From Plenodomus lindquistii (lineage: Eukaryota; Ascomycota; Dothideomycetes; Pleosporales; Leptosphaeriaceae), in the NCBI GenBank assembly GCA_025504975.1, contig JANUWI010000016.1, positions 868,001-932,000 of the forward strand: a stretch of 64,000 nt of DNA, read 5' to 3'. This document shows, piece by piece, positions 10,692 to 22,569 of this stretch. The notes under the pieces are model-generated. The model was not told where the DNA came from. It saw nothing but the letters and a program-made list of their open reading frames with translations, and ran no database searches. The position numbers were made by a program, and so were the translations under genes. Position 1 is the first letter of the stretch, and every line of letters begins with the position of its first letter.

Positions 10692-11381
10692 TTATGAAGT
10701 TGCCTTCGGTTCTCGAAGCATGCAATATAGCGTAATTGCGTCCTTCTCCTTATCTCCGTCTCGACACTCCATCTCTCTCGCCAGCTTAAATCCAAGCTTC
10801 TCATATATCGCAACATTTGGCTCGCTTCTACTGCTCTCCAAGTAGCAAGGTACACCTTCCTTGTCCGCCATCTGCAAGACTTCTTCCATCATAGCCCTGC
10901 CAACACCCTTCCCCTGGGCCTCTGGAAGCACCGTTACGATATTGCAGAAGTAGTACCCCTTGGGATCTTTCCAAAGCTCCTTCTGTGCTTCCGCCTGCCT
11001 GGCTTTCCATATCCAGTATCGTTCTACCGACAGCCCTCCACGACCGTACCACAAATTCATGCGAATCTGGTTGGCCCACAACCACCAATAAGAAAGGTAT
11101 AACGACCAGCTCTCTGGTTCCAATGGTGGATGGGGAGGCATCCACATTGCGCACCCCAAGATCTTGGTGGGTTCAGAAGTATCGCGCGCGACATGGAAGA
11201 GCCCATATTGAATACCCCAACGGCAGCGGAGCGTGAGGGAGACGCGATTACGCGTCAAGGAGACCGTCGAGCGGTCGGGATAGACCCAATTGTTATAGGG
11301 ATCATTGGCGAAGGCTTGTTGTATCGTGTCTATCGCGCCGTCGATGTCGGCTTCTGTCATACGCGACACCGCGATGGGCAT
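10692..11381 (-). CDS. GNAT-family N-acetyltransferase
   Basis: Single-exon gene of 229 codons with an ATG start. The product looks like a fungal GNAT acetyltransferase transferring acetyl from acetyl-CoA to an amine. The N-terminal MPIAVSRMTEADIDGAIDTI is a typical first strand and helix, the middle carries GCAMWMPPHPP, and the acetyl-CoA loop QGKGVGRAMM (Q-x-x-G-x-G/A form) lies near residues 155-165. This is followed by ESSRSEPNVAIYEKLGF, the usual beta5-alpha4 end of the fold. The C-terminus is complete and the length is normal for the family. Substrate is unknown; relatives act on small amines, drugs or polyamines. It converges with the broken Zn2Cys6 gene, the two ends lying 27 bases apart. 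No sign of decay is seen. Confidence 0.85.
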   Translation of the reverse strand: MPIAVSRMTEADIDGAIDTIQQAFANDPYNNWVYPDRSTVSLTRNRVSLTLRCRWGIQYGLFHVARDTSEPTKILGCAMWMPPHPPLEPESWSLYLSYWWLWANQIRMNLWYGRGGLSVERYWIWKARQAEAQKELWKDPKGYYFCNIVTVLPEAQGKGVGRAMMEEVLQMADKEGVPCYLESSRSEPNVAIYEKLGFKLAREMECRDGDKEKDAITLYCMLREPKATS

Positions 11382-14300
11382 TATGACGTAGTCGTGGGGT
11401 GAAGCAGGTGGTCCTCACAGGCACTTGCAGGCGTTGTGCCTCAAGGAGGATTAATTGCAGATTCACAAGGGGACAGCCGGTCTTCGATGGAGGCACCATA
11501 GTTTTCCATGTGGACTTATTGACTTCAAGGGACACGGCGCGTAAGATAGCGAACGATACGGAATCGAGTATGTATGCAAATGGCAGGTACACGCGAAGGT
11601 CACGTGTATCGCGGGGTCGCACTTGACCTCTTTGGTTGGAAACATTACCTTCAAGTATCATGAAGTACAAGAGACGGCAAAGGCTCACATTCAAACTTAG
11701 TGTATCAATGGTCGATTGCATCTCGCAACATTTCGTGTTGCAATAGTCACGAACCTCAATATAGCGAGCTAAACAAACCAATGGTATTCGACTTATCAAC
11801 TCGCACCCCGAATTTATGTGCCATTCCAGATTAAAAGCCGTTCCTTTGGGGTGGAGATCAAGCTGGTCATGGAGAGCCTTATTGCCGAGAGTATACTGGA
11901 CTGGAGTGTAGAAAGTTGGACTGGAGATTTGAAATGATCGATTCTGGAGTGGAAGTCTCGCCAGGATGGTCGTACTCATCTGAATTCGTAAGTTGTGTCG
12001 AGTGATGTCACTGGCATCCTAGGTACTCACCCGGGCGTCTATAGTACTATGTTTCGATAGCTACAGATGCTTGGGGTGTTCTAGAGGACTTACACTTTAG
12101 TGTTATTGTGTACTACCCTTTTCCTGCTGGCTACTGCCTCTAGCTTGTTCAACATTTGTCTTGGACACAAACTTGCCTGGCTAAGGTTCAGGACGCTATA
12201 ACCAGTCTTATAAGACCTAGGGTTTTGTTTGGAACAGGTGAGAGAACATGTTTATTGCCTACGGACTCTATACTGTATATGCATCGCCTAAAGCTACACT
12301 GCGCCTTTAATAAAACAAGTAACGCTAAGTATGGTCTATTGTGTCAGAATACTTAGAGCCTATACGGCTGGGCCCTTGAACTACTTATAGATTCATTTAT
12401 AGTTCATTGATTTGCCTGCGTTGTTGTCTTAGCATGTTGTATACACGAGAGCGGTATCTAGAGTGTGTGGTCGAATCACACTCTGAAAGGAGGTAGCACG
12501 TGTGGTTATCTTGGTGTGCGCGGTACTTAGATGAGAACATTTTAACGAACATGATCATTTCAAAGAACGTAGCTTTGTGGAGAAGATCTGGTGCAGCCCA
12601 TCTCATCCAATCTATATGATATCCTAATGTACCTTATTCATGCGACTGCTTGACTACAACATCGGAGTATACGAGGAAGCTTGAATTTATCAGATCACTA
12701 AAGTCACAAGCGCTATTTACCGTGTTTAACTTGATATAATAGGTAGCTTACCTAAATACCTAGACATTACGTGCGTTCTCTAAGAGTAGTAGAGATAATA
12801 ACATGTTAGACTTTATTATTTTTGTTGTCTCATAGCAACTACACAGGCTTAAAAGTCATGCTGTTATAAAATGGGACATAATTATTACGAGCTCCTGCGT
12901 ACGCACTGCACTACACTACCTATCACAGCGAGGTTCCTCACTTGGAGTACTCCAACTCTACCTGCAGTGAATCACCCTATCAACGAACTCCAACCCCACG
13001 AGCCCCACAGTACACCATCTTCGTCATGATCAGCACTCTTGCCTCTGCCGAATCCTTCCGATGACATCTTGACACAATGTCAGCAACTGGGATGCAGCCC
13101 ATCCATGTGTGCATGGCAACCGTTCGGGTGCTTTTCAGGCAATATCCCACCGTGTGCCGTTGCAGAAGTGGCGTTTAATGCGCGACGCTCGATCCTTGAT
13201 GTTGATGTCGCCACAGAACGTATACTATACTAGCGTGTCGTGTGTAGTGATTGTGCTCATCGGTGATGATGATGTTGCGTGCCATGTCAATGAACTCTAG
13301 GACAAACAGCGGATGGATTGACTGCTATGGAGACATGCGATGACGAGGCGCAGTGCATGTAAAGACCATTCGAACAGAGGATCTCTAACGGTGGCGCAGG
13401 CTTTGCATAGAGGACGAGCCCGACTGTCATACGATGACCTTGCGTATATTGGCTTACCGTTATCTTGATGACATGTTACCGTATGTAGCTACGACATGTA
13501 ACAAGAATTTTCAAAAGCTCTCGGCGCAAAGCCGCTTGGGCTCCTAGCATGAACTGATTTCTTTCCCAGCACACCTCGGGACAATCCTGCCGGCGAACGT
13601 CGTCGTATGTACACACACCATCGTTGTACCAAGTGCAAATTGCAAAGCTCGGGTGAATTATGGTTTGGTTCTTTGCAAACGCTGATCTTAGGGATGTGGC
13701 ACCGATACCATTTTTTTTGGAGTAAATTTGCTCCGAGCAAGGCCGTGATATAGAGCATGTAGACTGACGTGGGTGAGTACGGACAGACGGCGGTCTATAA
13801 TGTAAGGCAGCTATCGGTTAGGTTTCTGCAAGAGCGAGAAATTGCAAGGTAAAGCCCCACAATGTGTATAACGAGCCTCAAAGTGAAAGTACAGATTGAT
13901 GACTCATGAGTATCGTAAAATCGTGATTTAGGCTCCCAAATAGGCGTCGACAGGTCGGGGTAACTAATGCTGAACGCACCGCGGAGGCGCCGAGGAGGTT
14001 GCCGCGTACATTGCTGATCATTTGACGATGATCGTTGGAGGCTCTAATCCGGTCTGTATTGGCCAGACTCTTCGTATGACGGCATGAGCGGCTTGCACAT
14101 CCTGCACATGTGTCCAGAACTTCAAAAGGGCTTTCGCACAATGTGCAGTGGATGGATCTAATGGTAGTGGTACTTAGTACATACACGTATTCGTGAAAAA
14201 TTGGCCCGCAGGACGATCGTTCCTCGCTAAGTTGTCGTGGGCGCCAGGTCGCTAGAAATCGTGTGGACGGTAAGCGCGGAAGAGAACGACAGGGTAAAGG

Positions 14301-17049
14301 CCAAAATGAAACCCCCCTTATGACCTGGCAACCTGGTTCTATGCGCATGTTGTTCTCGCGGTCTGATTTGAGGTGGATCTAGGTCTTCCTGGCGTTATTG
14401 ATCATCGGCTTTCCTGCGAGGATGGACGGGTAATATTGCGGGCGCTGGCGGAGCGCCGCAGCATCACGAAGCATCGGTGTGTAAAGCTAGGTGCGCGAGT
14501 AAACGGGCTGCCGTGGTCATCAGACAAAGTGAGAAGCAAGTGTAATAGCGGCTCATCGGCATCAAGCGTGATTGTGTGCACACTATGCGTCTAGAGGATT
14601 AATTCCTTTTTCTCAGACTCTCAGCCCCAAAAATAGGCGTCCAGTACGGAGCGCTGCGATCCCGCAATTCAGACCCATGCATGTGTGACTGTCTGCGCGT
14701 ATCCACAAGCAAATGGAGAAGGTGGTTCGTATTGTCGCTCAATGGTGGAAGATGTAGGATCGTCGTGTAAGCAAGCCAATTACCGGTTTAACCTATATGA
14801 AGTGTAGAGTGCGACGATAGGCGATTTGACGATCTGTCAGCTAGATGAGTGGCTGCTGCATGCGTGGTACTCCAACGGATGGATTCCGCCGCTATGCATT
14901 TGATGGGAGGCTTCCTGCACAGGAGCGTGGGCGGTCGTAAGCGCCTCATCTGGGCCTCTCTCGTATGCGGGACACAAAGGAGTCGCCCTTGTGAGCCGCT
15001 ATGCTGTCCGCTTAGCAGCATCAATGCTGGAACGTTGCTTTTGACGCACCAAGTAAAGTAACGGCGAGAGCTGCATGTAGCATGACTGGCGGGCACCAAG
15101 GCATGTCTTACATACAGGTAGTTGTCGACCATGGTATACTTTGACTAGGGACCGTGGTGGACCAATACCTTCAAATGGCTAAGGCGGAATGGAATTCCCG
15201 CATCGGTGTGTAGTGGTCTCGGCGTCTGAGCGGTGGTGTAACCGCTGTAGGTAAGCCCAGTGTAGCTCATGTGGTCCGATCACGAGTACTCGTGTGCTGA
15301 CTGAGAAACTTGCTCTACTATTAGTTACGCTGCCGACTCAAATTTGCAGCAACAAGCGCCGCGATCCTGTCTTGGTTTGTGATAACCTTGCTTTGATACC
15401 GCCGTGCATCCCCGTACATCTGTGTCGCATCGTTCAAGGCCTGGGTGTAACGCGCGGGAGGCTTGCTGCATTGCATGGGCGACTTTGCACTAAGGGTCGG
15501 TGAGTTTCATTAGCCCAAGCTCTACTCTGTGAGTAGCGAGGGTTTTCACGAGTAATGAATCCTTACAAGCACAATGCGTCTTGTGGAGATCACGACGGCC
15601 AGACGGGTCGCACATAAAGCAACCCCTTAGTGGCCGCGTTTTGTGACTAATGCGCATGTCGAAACGCATGAAAGCTGTCGTGAACCCTGGAATAACGATG
15701 TTTGGCTGGGCGGGAGGCTACATCCCAGCCTCCCTGAATGCATGGTGGATTTTTGATGTGCTCATGAAACAGTGCTTCCGGCTGCTGCCTTGGTTGTAGG
15801 GTTGTTCTGTATATATACAGACTTCGTATGTTTTCGTATATACAGTGTATATACAGATACAATATTGAAAGTATACCGGAGATTCCTCGGCCCGACGAGG
15901 CACGGATTCTAGCACGAACCGCATCACCTCGCTTAGCATCGAGATCCTCGCTTTTGTCAGCCCTGTTCCTGCTCTAGCTTGCCAAGCTTTATCTATACAG
16001 TACAGAGTATATACGGTATATCAGGGAAAATCAAACTATACGGTATATTTAACAACCCTACTTGGTTGTACTGCAACCAATCTCGAGGGTTGCATGGACC
16101 GTTAGTACAACGTCCCTAGGACATATGCAGAGAGGGAGATTCACTACCTCTATGCGGTTGCCGATCATGTTATCCAAGGAACACTAAAGTCGCATGGTCA
16201 TTGGCCAGAGTGACTAACGTTGATTCGTGCACTCGAATCATTGATGCTAGTGTGCGTCTCAAGGATGAATGGGTGTCTGCAGAGCTTTTCCGTTGTTTGA
16301 CATTGCCCTAGAAAAGAGTCTAGAACCCCCGCCACGAGTTGCAAAGCTGGGCTCCTTGCTAACCATCGTTGCCGGTTACAAATAACGCTAGTTCATCGAA
16401 ATCTTGGTGATGCCACTCATCAATATCGGTCGATGTCTGCAGGTCGTGATTGAGCGGCCGATGATAGAGTAGGCGACATGATCTGTTGCATTCCGTCTAT
16501 GTCCAACCTTGCTGTTACACCTTGTCAACAACAGGCCGAGGGCTAAAACGTTGTTCGATTCACGTGAGACTGGCTGGGTGGATACCTCTATATAGCGGTA
16601 TGTGGAGTCCCGGTAGGAATCTGAATGTCAAGGAATGGTCCAAAGCAAAATGTCAGCAGTTCCGCATTTGTCGACTCGTCTAGCTGATTCTATCGTTACC
16701 GCCTCTTTGATTTTGCCAACAGCGTTTCCCTGATGCGACGCCACGTTGGGACCCACTTGTCTCGTGGGCCAGCGACCCGTACGTCATCCGCGATTTGCTT
16801 CCCGCGTCGCGGATGTCAGCGGTGGATAGCGTTCGGCGCAGAAGGCCGCGACTTGTTGAACGCAGCAGGCCTGATGGGCTGACACAGAGTGTGCTAGGTC
16901 GAATTGTCAACGCCAACTCAAGAACACACTGACGGAGCACAGTGTGGCTCTACACTGTTCTAACAAGATCTGCGCAGCTACTGTGACAGCTTTGTGCCCA
17001 ACAGATCGCTGTCCAACCTTTCAGCTGACACTCCGAGGCACAATGCAGG

Positions 17050-17862
17050 TCAGCATTGAACAACTCGATCGGATGCCGTTCGCAGGACACGATGCACTGA
17101 TGCAGCAAGGCAATATGTCGCAAAACAGACCCAACCCAGACCGGTGCCAATTCGGCGCTTACTGCTTGCACGTCCAAGTCTCGTGATGCACAAAGTTGTA
17201 GGTACGCTTGCGTCGCAACTCCTCGTCAAACATGTAGACCGAGCCCGCCCTGCTGCAGTCATGCCATTCATTTGCGATACGCGGGATGTGCTGAAATGCG
17301 GGATGCTGCACTGTCCAGTCGCCGTAATTTCCATTTCGACAACGCCAACGTCTGAGCACTGAGCTAGCACAACAAGCTCCCAGCCTGGGGTATCGTCGGA
17401 ATGGTTCGTTAGCACAAAAGGCTGGATGTTTTCGGCTAGAATAGACCAGTCCACCTGCGTGATGTTCGATGAGAATGCACCATTGTCTGTATATCCGCAC
17501 CAGACTGAGAAAGTATCCTCCGGCAGCCAAGTTTACGTAGAAGTTGATCATGAAGCACACCCATGCAAGGCCCAAGATGGAACTTTCACGCTGGATTTGG
17601 CGACAAGACGCAAGCCCCCTGACATGATCAAGTTCGTTTGAACCACCACAACTATCCTTGCGCCCGCGTTGGACCGCTGTCGATCATTCAGGCGGGACGA
17701 AGCCAGGATTTCCTCTCGGCGCTTTGGCTGCATCTCATCAGCCACGCCCCGGGGATTTCTCGTTATCGAACGGCATTGCCTTTTCAAGCTCGGTAAACGT
17801 GGGGTCGCAGGGAAGAGATTCAACTGTGCCTCGCACCGCCGGCATACTGTAGTATTCAGCAA
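17050..17862 (-). pseudogene. Possible unrecognised decayed coding region
   Basis: Three overlapping minus-strand frames (17548-17862, 17159-17575, 17050-17454) give stretches that read like ordinary protein, such as AENIQPFVLTNHSDDTPGWE and NYGDWTVQHPAFQHIP. Each is short and they sit in different frames, as expected of a gene with indels. I do not recognise a family. It may equally be chance in GC-balanced DNA. Confidence 0.25.
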
Positions 17863-20269
17863 AAGTACTCTATTATAGGTCTAGGACATGGGCTAGAGAT
17901 GACAGTGCACGCAGGTTTTCACAGTGGCATAGCTTGACAAACTTGTATAAAGTGAGTGTAGACCAAGGAGGAACGTCTAGTGTAATTAGCAGCAGATAAT
18001 AGCAAAGTTTTCCCCTCTTCTGGATACCCGTGGGTGCGTTTAAAGGTGGTGTGCTAGTTCATGTGCAGCCCACAAGGGAGCCCCACAATCAAGTAGTTTT
18101 GCTGAATACCACAGTATATATCAAGAGATCGTCATTGTTGTACAAGCCTCTCTGTCTGATGTAGTTCGCTGCACAAACTTACCGTAGGGTGGTCATTCTG
18201 ATGATTACCTTGTACGCAAGCTACCAGTCATTGAGGCGAGATCCAACCTGTTAGTTGCATGCTGCACGCAGCAAGACTTACCGTCGTAGGTACCGACGAG
18301 CGGGTCCAGCATCCAGCAACGTTGAGGAGTGTACAGTGTACAGACGGATACATACACCCTCTTTCAATTAATCGTCTTATACCAAGCCTTACCTAAAATT
18401 ATGTAGTTGATACAAACACCACTTACAGAGTGTGTATCCGCAAATGCATAACAATAGATAGTCAACAAAAAAAAATTGGAGACGGACGTATTGGAGAGTA
18501 CAGGCCGCCAGAGAACGCGCGTATCGCTGTGGCTGGCACACTCACTGCCGTCGCCAGTACCTAGTGCTGGTTGCTGGGACTGAATCAGGGGCCTGTGGAT
18601 GCTAACTTGGTGGCCTACCGTGCGCGTGTTCTAAACTTCTGATCAACACAATCGACGTTAGCAGCGCGAACATGGTTTCAAGGCGTGCTCGGTGGACCAC
18701 AGCCATGGTGAACAAAGTGCATTCCCTCGGCGGTGCCTAATTTTAGCAGGGGTCCATGGGTTCAACACGGCCATACATACGAGGCCCTTGGGCGCGATCC
18801 ATTGCAACGGCACACAGTCCCACGCCGAGAGGTCGACCGATCTCAGGAGGCTGCGCTGCTCGCGTCGGGTGTGCTCAGATTGTGCTCAGGCGCAGGCAGG
18901 TATACTGTGTAGGTGGACCGCAAGGCTGACGGGATGCGTGTGCCGGGTGAATGCTATGCGCTGATTGCTGCAATCTCCGCGGCGGTCCCGCCGTTGGGTG
19001 TGTGACCTCAGCCAGCGGTGCAAATGTCTGATGCTGGGCAGCTGCATCCATGATCCGTCCTGCAAAGGCCCATGTCATCGACTTCGCTGTCCCCGTTGCG
19101 TGGCAGGGGTTGGCCGCATGTCGATTTCTGGAAAAACGCTCGGCTCGAGGCAGCCCAATCAAGACAGGTCGACGACGCCCACCCCAGATCGCGCTTGGAT
19201 ACCCATGGGCCAGCTGCTTGGTTTGCCGGCTGCACGCGCATCCCAGCCAGAGGTGCTGGGTGCGGGCGTGATGGGGCCTTTCACTCTCGGACGCATGCCT
19301 GATTGGACGCATGCTGGGCTGCTGCACAAAGCAGGCGTAGCGCCGAAGCACCAACACCTCTCTCCGTCTCTTCCACATTCCGAAACTACTGCACCAACCA
19401 AAGTTTGACCCCATCCGCCCCTGATCTGACGATGCTGGCCTGGCCTTGATGCATCTGCTGGTTATGCACTACTGTACCCATGATAGGCTTGCGTCGACTG
19501 TCCAGTCGCTTGGCCCACCTGTCCCCAGTATCACCGGCGTTCTTCCATCCATGGTGCCCTTTTGCAGGCGCGGCTAAAACATGACGCTGCCGAGTGCGTG
19601 CAGGCTTCGACCTCGTCGTCGTTGTCGCCTGTAGCCAGGGCTAGTCGAGTCTTGACCGCCTGGAGGGCCACGGCCGCCCCATACAGTACACGACACCCCA
19701 CCCTGGCACCGCGCCCAGCTGAGTCGCACTGCTAAGCTGTCCCGGAGCCTACCTAGTCGCACTACCGCATTCTGCCCTCATCGTAGCGGCGGCGGTGGTT
19801 GCCCTTGCCTGCGTCTCGATGAACCGGCCGACGTCTGCTGCACGGATGCTCCGTTGCGCCATGATACATCGGTACGCCTCCCTCGTCCGCCTTCCCTGTC
19901 CTGTGATTTGGTCAGTCATTCCTGGCGGGCTTTTTACGCATTCTGCATCCTCTGCTACGGTTGATCGTTCCAGCCGTGCCACTCGCCCTAGTCATCACAG
20001 CGCTCCCTCACCGAGCCATCCCTTGGTGGCCCCGTATAGTGTCAATACCCTTCCGTTCCTTGTCTGCATCTGTTCCGCCATTAGTACTTCTTGAGTTTCG
20101 CTAGGCGGGCCCTGGCATTCCTCGTACCATGACTCCTGCCGTGAGGTTGCTGTTGCTCAATTTCCCCATCAACGCTTCCCGATCCGTCTATATCTCTTGG
20201 CATCACATATACCTATGCAAATGCCCCGGGCCTGCTTGCACTCATGTTCGGCAAGAGGGCTCGTGAATG

Positions 20270-20277
20270 ATATAAGC
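20270..20277 (+). promoter_or_regulatory. TATA-like element upstream of the conserved protein gene
   Basis: The word gatataag lies about 100 bases before the ATG at 20370, a normal distance for a fungal TATA element. It is a single weak motif. Confidence 0.3.
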
Positions 20278-20369
20278 ATCTGCTCACATATACCAACACG
20301 ATCCGTTTGATCACTTACAAACTTCAACAACGCATACAACGTCTCCCACATTGTCAACCGCCATCAACC

Positions 20370-21425
20370 ATGTCGGGCCAGATGCTCCACTCACAAATAC
20401 CACGCCGTGCTTCTCGCAGCTCTGGCACATCACAAGCTCACCGCTCCTCCCGAGTCGAGAAACCCAAGAGCCATCACAACAGCCCAGGATCCATGGAGAG
20501 AAGAAAGACAATGACAGAGAATAAGCTCTACGCAACTCTCGACGACCATTTCAGGATGATGTTTGGGGTATCACCAGAGGAGACTGTTGAGGAGCGTCCA
20601 CAGCCCAGTAGGCCCGTAAGCTGGCACCCATCGTCAAACCAGTTCCAATCGACTCGACCAACAAGTTACTTCGAACCCATGCCCCAGCATCGTTGGACAC
20701 AGCAGTACTCCCCATCGTCACGGCATTCCAATCACGGCTCTGACTTTTACTCTCTTTCCACACGCAACTCCATGTATGAGTCATCGGCTCACTCCATGGC
20801 CTACGGTATGCACAGGGGCTCTGACGATTCCGAGATCAGCTGGCAAGCTTCCCAGCAGCAACAAAGTTCCGGCTACACCCACTCTGCTCTCAACACACCA
20901 TCAGCAGAACCTCTTCCCTGGTACCTTCAGCAGTGGGCGCAGCAAAACCAAGCCCAAGCCATGATGAACCCACGTACCGGTTCTACTGACTTCTTACCGA
21001 TTCAGCACCCTACTGGACAAGACGAAGATATGGAGGAAGATGGCGGTGAGAAGCTTGTTGCTCTGGGACTCTATGATACCCCCGAACCATCCTTGACGTG
21101 GGGTGTACCTTCAGAGGGGATGGGCAAGGGACTGAAGTTGGAGGAGACTTGGCAACCACCAGCAAATGAGGAGGATGCTGAAGATGACGAGGATGATACT
21201 AGTTCCGAGGCCAGCGTGGGAGAACCATCGCCACCGCTTCCTCCCACCAATACCCGCTCCCAGCACATGCCAGTACAAGTCAAGTCGCAGATTCCACGAA
21301 GCATGGAGGGCCAAAGCTTCTTCTTTGATGAGGACCAGTCCGTCTCCAAGGAGTGGTGGTTCCAGCAACTCAAACAGCCTACAATGCCAGTGCAGGACAC
21401 TGGTCTTGGTTACGGCTGGTTGTGA
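20370..21425 (+). CDS. Conserved fungal protein of unknown function, disordered, with conserved C-terminal blocks
   Basis: Intronless gene of 351 codons. The ATG at 20370 (MSGQMLHSQIPRR) is chosen because it follows caacc; the frame is open further upstream but without an ATG. Most of the protein is low-complexity, rich in Ser, Gln, Pro and His. Residues near 225-300 contain GGEKLVALGLYDTPEPS, then KGLKLEETWQPP and an acidic run (EEDAEDDEDD). The end carries GQSFFFDEDQSVSKEWWFQQL. These short ordered blocks look like conserved interaction motifs; I believe this type of protein is widespread in Dothideomycetes but know no function. There is no signal peptide or membrane segment. It sits beside LAS1, OAC1 and SWD2 and is not part of the metabolite cluster. 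Confidence 0.8.
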   Translation: MSGQMLHSQIPRRASRSSGTSQAHRSSRVEKPKSHHNSPGSMERRKTMTENKLYATLDDHFRMMFGVSPEETVEERPQPSRPVSWHPSSNQFQSTRPTSYFEPMPQHRWTQQYSPSSRHSNHGSDFYSLSTRNSMYESSAHSMAYGMHRGSDDSEISWQASQQQQSSGYTHSALNTPSAEPLPWYLQQWAQQNQAQAMMNPRTGSTDFLPIQHPTGQDEDMEEDGGEKLVALGLYDTPEPSLTWGVPSEGMGKGLKLEETWQPPANEEDAEDDEDDTSSEASVGEPSPPLPPTNTRSQHMPVQVKSQIPRSMEGQSFFFDEDQSVSKEWWFQQLKQPTMPVQDTGLGYGWL

Positions 21426-22569
21426 GATCCAAGTCATCATTTCAATGACAAGGCCATTTGCATTACTTAGCGACGCATTTCGTTTTGTTCCTTTGTGTAC
21501 TTTAGAACAGCTTTACATATACCCCGCCTTCAATGGCACGAGCGATTCGTTTACATCGCTCAACAAGAGGTCAGATGCGTAGCAAATACGAAATTAATAA
21601 CATCAAAACATATACCATTGATCATCCACCAACTCCTCCTCAGCCTTGCTCCCTGTTTCTAACCGACAGTACACGAGTGCCAAAGAGGAAGCTACATCCA
21701 TCCCCTCGTGACGCACATGCCACCTGCAACTACCGTGCCACCATTAGGTGTATCACCTCCAAGTCTGCACACGACTCCAACACTTGCAAACTCTCGCGTA
21801 CCCATGGGGGGTGTCCACAGTCGGCGCATGCCGTAGTGTACCACAAGGAACACGGTGCTGTCCGTACACGACAAATAAAGGACACGCTACGGTGCAGCGC
21901 ACCCGGTACGCCCCCGCCATTTGTATGCACCATTCACCACATTCGTTTCGTTCGCGACTACACACATGCTAGCCTCCCGTCTCACCAATTTGTATCACAG
22001 TGACCGGAGCACCGCCGAAGGTCCGACCAGCGCAATCCTCGCCGTATCAACCGCTTACGGCTCCGCCCAATGCAAAGCCACGAGTGCAGCATGGCTGCAA
22101 ATTAGCTCGCCCAAGATCGGCGAATCCGCTGCACTTGCATTGTTCCACATGGAAATGGCCCAAGGACACATGCAACGCTTGCATGGTGCAAAAGCCTCTT
22201 ACCGAGGCTCTGCCACCATGCTGCTGCCGCTTGCGTGCGACGGACGCTAATAAGCGGCGGAATTAAGATTTCGAGTGACAAAGGTTCCAGAAGATGGGGT
22301 CGTGCTGGCAGCTGGGCTTGTTGTTTGAGTGGTGTGGGTGGTTGTGCTGCGCCTGGATTTGCTACGTCACGCCTTTTCAATATGTGGAGATGACATGTTG
22401 GCCGTATCGATACGATTCTCCGTATCGGAGATCGAGACGAAGAAATTTTTTGTTGCGAGGCGCGCATTCACGTGCGCCAGCATTTTGCGACACGACAGAT
22501 TGAAGCTGCAACGACGCGTCTGGCCAATCAAGGTGTGCGAGACTGCAGTAGGTAGAGACTCAGTTGGCT
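21426..22569. other. Intergenic region between the conserved protein gene and LAS1
   Basis: About 1.1 kb holding the 3' end of one gene and the promoter of the next, both on the plus strand. Several short frames on both strands occur (for example 21533-22003 and 22102-22467) but none has a motif. Nothing else is called. Confidence 0.5.

Larger units (their letters stand above)
11382..20369. other. Nine-kilobase gene-poor stretch
   Basis: No reading frame here combines length, splice logic and a family motif. 11.4-16.4 kb has ordinary composition with scattered AT-rich patches (12.6-12.9 kb) and palindromic gtatatac words at 15.8-16.05 kb. 16.7-17.9 kb has a protein-like minus-strand composition with frame jumps (listed separately). 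18.6-20.3 kb is GC-rich and C-heavy and could be a long promoter and leader of the gene at 20370. Overlapping short frames on both strands were treated as chance. Confidence 0.5.

Noticed and set aside
11302..11979. 225-codon minus-strand open frame overlapping the GNAT gene
   Set aside because: Its C-terminal part is a shifted reading of the GNAT gene and the rest has no family motif.
12420..12500. Possible second tRNA around a hairpin-like gtgtgtggtcgaatcacact
   Set aside because: The B-box-like word lacks one base, no A box at the right distance and no acceptor stem could be built.
18875..19414. 179- and 147-codon overlapping frames on both strands near 19 kb
   Set aside because: The region is C-rich, which lengthens chance frames; no motif, splice logic or preferred strand.
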